The translations under genes were made by a program, and so were the position numbers. Below, in pieces: positions 59,114 through 64,000 of a DNA stretch of 64,000 nt. Origin of the DNA: Paenibacillus polygoni (lineage in GTDB: Bacteria; Bacillota; Bacilli; Paenibacillales; Paenibacillaceae); the NCBI RefSeq assembly GCF_030263935.1, contig NZ_CP127162.1, positions 3,987,501 through 4,051,500 on the forward strand, in the 5' to 3' direction. The stretch's first letter is position 1, and each line of letters opens with the position of its first letter. The notes beneath the pieces are model-generated. The model was not told the DNA's origin and ran no database searches. It saw nothing but the letters and a program-made list of their open reading frames with translations.

Positions 59114-60112
59114 CGTACTAATTACATAAACATACTGCGAATGCTTGCTTCCCTGCTCTGCGATCTGTATGAGATCCGCTCTCCCCTGACGAACAAGTTC
59201 TTGCAGATGAGCTAGCGTCTCTGCCATGGCAAAGCGCATTTGATGAATACCAAATTTCTCTCCAAATAAGGCTATGCAAACGTCAAATGCAGTCTGCGGC
59301 TGTTCGCCAATCATTCTCTCCATCTCATTCAGCCGTTCTTCGTGGTGGATCTTCAGCGAGCTTACACGCTCACGAAAAGATTTCATCGGATGCCTATGAC
59401 CTGGAAAAGCTTTGCGTACAGAGAGTGCTCCGAGCTGGTCCAACCCTTGCATAAAATGCAGCAGCGGCTCTGGGTCACTTCCAGGCAGTAAGCTTATATT
59501 TGGGGAAATTTGCGGCAAGACCGCATCTCCGCATAGGATCAGTTCTCGGTCCACCTCGTAGAATGACAAATGTCCCGGTGCATGCCCGAAAGTTTCAATG
59601 ACCCGGAATCTCCGTCCGCCCACTTCAAAATTGCCTTCTTCTACATAATGGACTATGGGCGCTGGAGTGACCTGTGAATCAAAACTTTCTAGGTGAGGAA
59701 GCAGCTGCTCCGCCCACTTCTCTGTCATACCATGGCTGCGAAAATACACGGGCAGAATGTGATTAATCTCCGCCTTTTTTCCCCACATAAACTCCGCTTC
59801 CTGATGTGCTCTTTGAGACATCCATACGTTTGCACCTGTCTGTTCCTGCATCCATCCGGCTAGTCCGTAATGGTCTGGGTGATGATGCGTCAGTATAATA
59901 TCGGTAATCTCCTGCGGCGAAATCGATAGGTTATTCCAGACAACGCGCCATTCTTCTTCCGTCTGATTGCTACGCGGACCAGGATCCACAATCACAACAC
60001 CTGTCTCCCCTCTCCACAGATAACTGTTCACCCATCGTAAGGGGCCGGACATGGAGATTTTAATCTGCGTCATTTGTTCTTCCTCGTGGAATGTCCATTC
60101 AGGCAGTTTCAT
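59099..60112 (-). CDS. MBL-fold metallo-hydrolase
   Basis: A 337-aa protein with the metal-binding motif THHHPDHYG (His76, His78, Asp80, His81), VVIVDPGP before it and GHAPGHLSFYE and LCGDAVLP after it, all of the beta-lactamase superfamily with glyoxalase II-like sites. The C-terminus resembles the winged helix of LACTB2-type members. The substrate is unknown. GGGAGG lies 6 nt before this ATG, which is preferred over an ATG 25 codons earlier. Confidence 0.88.
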   Translation of the reverse strand: MKLPEWTFHEEEQMTQIKISMSGPLRWVNSYLWRGETGVVIVDPGPRSNQTEEEWRVVWNNLSISPQEITDIILTHHHPDHYGLAGWMQEQTGANVWMSQRAHQEAEFMWGKKAEINHILPVYFRSHGMTEKWAEQLLPHLESFDSQVTPAPIVHYVEEGNFEVGGRRFRVIETFGHAPGHLSFYEVDRELILCGDAVLPQISPNISLLPGSDPEPLLHFMQGLDQLGALSVRKAFPGHRHPMKSFRERVSSLKIHHEERLNEMERMIGEQPQTAFDVCIALFGEKFGIHQMRFAMAETLAHLQELVRQGRADLIQIAEQGSKHSQYVYVISTKDNP

Positions 60113-60230
60113 AGGATTCCTCCCTCTTCTATATATGACATAAAAAAATGATATAAAAACAAATATCATGATTACAGTCTGTTTCAAACCGATAGGTAAA
60201 GTCGTATTAAAATGATAAGGGGTGTCTCAT

Positions 60231-60259
60231 TTGAACCTCTATAAAACTTACTATATAAT
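60231..60259 (+). promoter_or_regulatory. Sigma-A promoter of the DUF72 gene
   Basis: TTGAAC (60231-60236), 17-bp spacer, TATAAT (60254-60259). Confidence 0.75.
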
Positions 60260-60310
60260 GTGCGAACAAAGAAAGTTTACCAGAAAAATGAGGCGAGGAG
60301 GTACACCTTA

Positions 60311-61189
60311 ATGATCCATATTGGTCTAACGGGCTGGGGCGACCATGATGATCTGTACCTGCCCGGCACGAAACCCAAAGATAAACTGGCCGAATACAGC
60401 GCTCATTTTCCCATTGTGGAAGTTGACAGCAGCTTCTATGCTGTTCAGCCGGCAGCGCGCATGGCAAAGTGGACGGAAGATACACCGGAACATTTTTCAT
60501 TTATTGTCAAAGCGTATCAAGGGATGACAGGCCATCTTCGCGGCAAACCTTACTTTTCAGACACAGAAAGTATGTATGCTGCTTTCAACGAATCTCTTAC
60601 ACCTATGATCGAATGCGGCAAACTAAAAGCTGTGTTATTTCAGTTTCCGCCTTGGTTTGATTGTACGAGGGACAACGTAAATACACTGCGTGAGATCAAG
60701 GAACGTATGCAGGGAATTCCTTGTGCACTGGAGTTTCGTCATCGGAGCTGGTTTGAAGGTGACATGCAGGATAAAACACTTGCTTTCATGCGCCGAGAAG
60801 GCTGGATTCACAGTATCTGCGATGAACCGGACGCGGGACAAGGCTCTGTCCCTACGATCCTATCGGCCACAGACGATGACCTGTCCATCATTCGCTTTCA
60901 TGGCAGGAATGCCGCTGGCTGGCATCAGAGCGGGGCACCAAACTGGCGGGAAGTGAGATATCTTTACCGCTACAACGAAGAGGAACTTACCGATTGGAAG
61001 CAGAAACTGGATAAATTAGCTCGTCAAAGCAAAGAAATCTGCATCGTTTTTAACAACAACTCCGGCGGAGATGCGGCGGCTAATGCAAAACAGCTCATGA
61101 CCTTATTAGGCATGACTCCTCAGCCTCTAGCTTCTGATCTCGTGAAACAAAGACAGGAAGAAGAACCCGAGCAGCTTGAACTCTTCTAA
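60311..61189 (+). CDS. DUF72/YecE family protein
   Basis: A 292-aa TIM-barrel protein with the family start GLTGWGDHD, VEVDSSFYAVQ, KAYQGMTGH, QFPPWFDCT and ALEFRHRSWF. Family members are widespread and lack a firmly assigned activity. AGGAGG lies 10 nt before the ATG; its own promoter and terminator make it monocistronic. Confidence 0.9.
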   Translation: MIHIGLTGWGDHDDLYLPGTKPKDKLAEYSAHFPIVEVDSSFYAVQPAARMAKWTEDTPEHFSFIVKAYQGMTGHLRGKPYFSDTESMYAAFNESLTPMIECGKLKAVLFQFPPWFDCTRDNVNTLREIKERMQGIPCALEFRHRSWFEGDMQDKTLAFMRREGWIHSICDEPDAGQGSVPTILSATDDDLSIIRFHGRNAAGWHQSGAPNWREVRYLYRYNEEELTDWKQKLDKLARQSKEICIVFNNNSGGDAAANAKQLMTLLGMTPQPLASDLVKQRQEEEPEQLELF

Positions 61190-61215
61190 GCTAGCGGACG
61201 GATATATACAAAAAA

Positions 61216-61252
61216 GGGTAAGGGACTCCCTATGAGCCTCTTACCTTTTTTT
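61216..61252. terminator. Bidirectional terminator between DUF72 and GH105 genes
   Basis: GGTAAG.GAC/..CTTACC stem with T-runs on both strands (TTTTTTT on each side). Confidence 0.85.
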
Positions 61253-61281
61253 AGCATGGGAACGAATCTATGAATTCATCT

Positions 61282-63450
61282 TTAAGAAGAACGAGGGGAA
61301 ACGACTGCGGCTTCTGCTGCTTCTGTTTTTTTAAGCTCATTTTGTAAACGCAGCGTTTCTACCCCTGCCAGAAGCACGATTCCAATTCCATGAGTATCAT
61401 TCAGGTTCCATCCTAAATCATCTTTATAATAAGCCGCTGTAAAAGAATACCCCGAGCCGCGGCAGACACCGTAAATATTGCCTTTTGCGTCAATCGCGAT
61501 ACGAGTCAGTCCTCTCCAGCCTTGGAATACCGCATCAATATATAGAGCAGGAGCGGTTAGCCAGCCGTTTCGAATCCCTTTAGCATAAGCATAGATAAAC
61601 ATAGACGTGCAAGAGCTTTCTTCATAACTGTCAGGACGGTTTAGTACCTGATGCCATAGACCATTTTCTCCTTGCAGACGAAGATAACCTTCGCACAAAT
61701 CTCTGTAAAATGACATTAGTTCTGTGCGCTTGGCATGATTCTCAGGAAGGATCTCCAGAAGTTCAGTGAGCGAAAAAAGCACCCATCCATTTCCTCTTCC
61801 CCATGGGATTCCCGTTGCGCTGCCTCTAACAAAATCATATACATGAGACATGACTTGCAGTTTTGGAATATAGAGATATTTACGGAACAGCAGAAATTGT
61901 TGTACCGCATCCTCTAGATAGGAGGTATCCCCGGTCAGCCGCGCGTAACGGGACAGAAATGGTGTGCTCATATACAAATCATCACACCACATGGTCTCCT
62001 GGCGCATCTCTCCACTGCCTCTTTGGCGAAAGAAAGCCCCATCTTCCAAACGTTCTTGCTCCTCTGTAATATAAGCAGCAATACGGTCTGCTGTCTCTCT
62101 TCCATAAGGAATATCCGCTAGATCCATTGCAGCCATCATCGTTGCACCAAAAGAACCGCAGTCGTCCAAACTATCGATGGCTGACAATTGATTATTAATC
62201 CCTGCCGCTCCATACATGGCCCTGTCCCACAACCCATACTGATCAAAGGTGGTGCTGAGGGAAATATGATCTACGCCGTAGCGAATATAATCTTCTCTTC
62301 CAAGCTCTGTTCCCGTATGCAGAAGGCCGAGTAAGGTAACCCCTAAAGGATAATTCCATTTGCCATAATGCGTGTTTTCAAGATAAGGCCGGATGGTCGT
62401 TCTCGGCTGATCCAGCTCATAGTATACGCCTCGTTTGCCATCATCAAATACACGGTGCACTTCCTGAACCTGAGCCGGGGTCAAGTTTGTTCCCGGCTCA
62501 AAAGGTCCTAGGTATAAGTAAGGATCGCGGCTGCCCGCTACTGGATAAGGTGAGATCAGTGCTGCCCCGCTCTCCTGCTCGATCTCCTCCAGATGAAATC
62601 CCCACCGGGAAACCGACGAATCAAGACAAGCTCCCTTAATGATTAAATGATGAACACCGAACCTGCGCTGAATTGGCAGTATCAATTCCCCTTCGGCTGC
62701 CTTTGATTCATAGATTATCGCTCCATCTAAGTAAACCGTAATCGGTCCGTCGTGTCTGCCCTTCAATAAGAGAGGGGTGCCTCCCCGTTTGTTCACGGCA
62801 ATTGTTGTCCAGGCATACGCTTCTGCCTGCTCCTCTGTTCCATAGAGCCTTGCGAATACTCCGGAATGGTTCTCTAGATCACTCCAGTGCTGCCGAGGAT
62901 ACCAGGTAAGTCCTGTTTCTTCTTCGGTCATTCCTTGTCGAGGCAGCTCTGCCGGAGGCTCTTCAAATGCTTCCGAATACAGCCACCCTTCCATACCATT
63001 CCGATCATGACTTGGAACGATAAAATGAAGTGGAAAGTTCTTGAATGAACCTGTACCAAATGCACCGCCAAACCCGACATCCGTCTTCACAAACTGAAGA
63101 ATGACATCATTCCAGCCGTACTGTACGGGAATTTGCAGGGCGGTACGCCTTTCAGGAAATAGCTCCTGATGCAGATCCGAAGTAAAAAACAAGGCTCCGT
63201 TCACATAAATCTTCACAGGACTATAACAGATTAGACTCATATTCAGTTTTGTTTCCTGCGGTTGCCCGCTCCACAGCTTTCCCCATACATATGCATAACT
63301 TCCAGTAGTCGCTTCCGGCAGACGTTCACAGAGGCACATCTCATATCTATAATCCGAAAGTCTCTTAAATCCGTCTCTCTGAAAGGCGCGAAATAAAAAC
63401 GAATGCTTAGGATTATCCCCGATATATCGCTGTGCAATGGTCTCAAGCAC
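61282..63450 (-). CDS. Glycoside hydrolase family 105/88-like protein with N-terminal accessory domains
   Basis: A protein of at least 722 aa. The C-terminal half (about 350-710) is an alpha/alpha barrel with MWCDDLYM, WGRGNGWVLFSL, SSCTSMFIYAYAKGI and a GIGIVLLAG end, typical of unsaturated rhamnogalacturonyl hydrolases. The N-terminal 340 residues are beta-rich and may bind substrate. The start is uncertain: GTG at 63450 has no ribosome binding site, and the frame stays open 27 codons further to a TAA without an ATG; an ATT (63510) or CTG (63519) near AAGGGA is possible. The predicted substrate is a pectin-derived or similar unsaturated oligosaccharide. No signal peptide is visible. Confidence 0.82.
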   Translation of the reverse strand: MLETIAQRYIGDNPKHSFLFRAFQRDGFKRLSDYRYEMCLCERLPEATTGSYAYVWGKLWSGQPQETKLNMSLICYSPVKIYVNGALFFTSDLHQELFPERRTALQIPVQYGWNDVILQFVKTDVGFGGAFGTGSFKNFPLHFIVPSHDRNGMEGWLYSEAFEEPPAELPRQGMTEEETGLTWYPRQHWSDLENHSGVFARLYGTEEQAEAYAWTTIAVNKRGGTPLLLKGRHDGPITVYLDGAIIYESKAAEGELILPIQRRFGVHHLIIKGACLDSSVSRWGFHLEEIEQESGAALISPYPVAGSRDPYLYLGPFEPGTNLTPAQVQEVHRVFDDGKRGVYYELDQPRTTIRPYLENTHYGKWNYPLGVTLLGLLHTGTELGREDYIRYGVDHISLSTTFDQYGLWDRAMYGAAGINNQLSAIDSLDDCGSFGATMMAAMDLADIPYGRETADRIAAYITEEQERLEDGAFFRQRGSGEMRQETMWCDDLYMSTPFLSRYARLTGDTSYLEDAVQQFLLFRKYLYIPKLQVMSHVYDFVRGSATGIPWGRGNGWVLFSLTELLEILPENHAKRTELMSFYRDLCEGYLRLQGENGLWHQVLNRPDSYEESSCTSMFIYAYAKGIRNGWLTAPALYIDAVFQGWRGLTRIAIDAKGNIYGVCRGSGYSFTAAYYKDDLGWNLNDTHGIGIVLLAGVETLRLQNELKKTEAAEAAVVSPRSS

Positions 63451-63565
63451 TTCTGGTATGGAATCAGGTACACGGCTCGCTATCGCTTCATTAGCATGAA
63501 AATATCGAATGAGGACCAGTCCCTTCTGTTCTTAATTTATAGAGTCCGTCATGACAGCGAATGTT

Positions 63566-64000
63566 CTAGTAGAACTTCACAAGATCATCAATCTGAACAG
63601 GAAGTCCAGTACGAATGGCTTTGTTAGCAGCAATCCCTGTCAAAATAGAACGTGCTCCATCCACATGATTCGCTGCGCGGTCAAATGGATCATGCACCGG
63701 TTCACCAAACAGATCATTTAGAAGAACGGGGTCGCCTCCGCCGTGTCCTCCTTCTCCTTCCTCTACATCAACCAGGTAAGGTGCATCAAACATAGGAAAT
63801 ACTTTAATACTATGTCCTTGCAGCGCCCCTTCGTTTGCCCGGTCTCCGCCTGCATTCACATAGGACTGTTCAACAATATTCATTTCAATCCGTCCCTTAC
63901 TGCCGTTAAAAGCAATACGGTATCCTTCCCAAGGCATATACGCATTCAGTGAATACGTAAGGACTGCACGGTTTTTGTATTTCACAAGGACACCCATCGT
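63566..64000 (-). CDS. Gfo/Idh/MocA-type oxidoreductase (C-terminal part, N-terminus outside window)
   Basis: The frame continues past the right window edge; 145 codons including the stop are visible. The segment AVLTYSLNAYMPWEGYRIAFNG and GRIEM fits the C-terminal domain of the Gfo/Idh/MocA family, and GARSILTGIAANKAIRTGLPVQI is the usual C-terminal helix. The NAD-binding N-terminus is not seen. It precedes the GH105-like gene in the direction of transcription and probably belongs to the same sugar-use cluster. Confidence 0.75.
   Translation of the reverse strand, partial: TMGVLVKYKNRAVLTYSLNAYMPWEGYRIAFNGSKGRIEMNIVEQSYVNAGGDRANEGALQGHSIKVFPMFDAPYLVDVEEGEGGHGGGDPVLLNDLFGEPVHDPFDRAANHVDGARSILTGIAANKAIRTGLPVQIDDLVKFY

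Overview
The window looks like part of the chromosome of an endospore-forming Gram-positive bacterium, most likely Paenibacillus or a close relative. This rests on moderate AT content, strong AGGAGG-type ribosome binding sites, rho-independent terminators, many sporulation genes (safA, spo0B, spoIVFA/FB, a spoIIB-like gene, spoVID, lonB, gerM), and a gene order that follows the Bacillus subtilis safA-pheA-pheB-obg-spo0B-rplU-min-mre-maf-valS-spoVID-hem-lon-clpX-tig segment with Paenibacillus-like changes. The genus is an inference; no rRNA is present. I saw no insertion sequence, prophage, integrase, CRISPR array or biosynthetic cluster.

From 1 to about 49.3 kb nearly everything lies on the minus strand, so transcription runs from right to left. 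In window order: a truncated two-LysM safA-like coat gene; an amino-acid operon (ACT regulator, hom, thrB, pheA, without thrC); obgE with a membrane-anchored spo0B; rplU-prp-rpmA with an L21-type leader; an RNase G lacking its zinc link; the spoIVFA-spoIVFB pleiotropic processing pair; the septum and shape genes spoIIB-like, DUF4321, maf, radC, mreBCD, minCD; a valine T-box followed by valS-folC-murC; spoVID; the heme operon hemA-hemX-precorrin-2 dehydrogenase-hemC-cobA/hemD fusion-hemB-hemL, then an RluA-type gene; speD with a structured leader; the proteostasis genes tig, clpP, clpX, lonB, lonA and engB, with ispG inserted; and a tetratricopeptide-like gene upstream of tig.

At 49.5-50.5 kb, two identical tRNA-Arg(TCT) genes face each other. 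Between them lie two tandem copies of an approximately 141-bp unit, each carrying the tRNA 3' end, a terminator and a foldable GC-rich segment, plus a small membrane protein gene. This is the least ordinary part of the window.

From 50.6 to 64 kb the gene density is similar but strands are mixed: a small membrane protein, mgtE, a 42-aa gene absent from long-ORF lists, two unrecognised genes, an asparagine synthetase, the gerM-rph-rdgB operon, pgpA, an MBL-fold hydrolase, a DUF72 protein, and the start of a carbohydrate region (GH105-type hydrolase and a Gfo/Idh/MocA oxidoreductase cut by the window edge).

Most genes are housekeeping. The points most worth a second look are the tRNA-Arg inverted pair with its repeat, a possible pseudoknot in the speD leader, a 120-bp element with perfect 16-bp terminal inverted repeats between hemB and cobA/hemD, probable non-ATG starts (AUU and CUG) in two genes, and small or orphan genes. 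No clearly new multi-gene system was seen.
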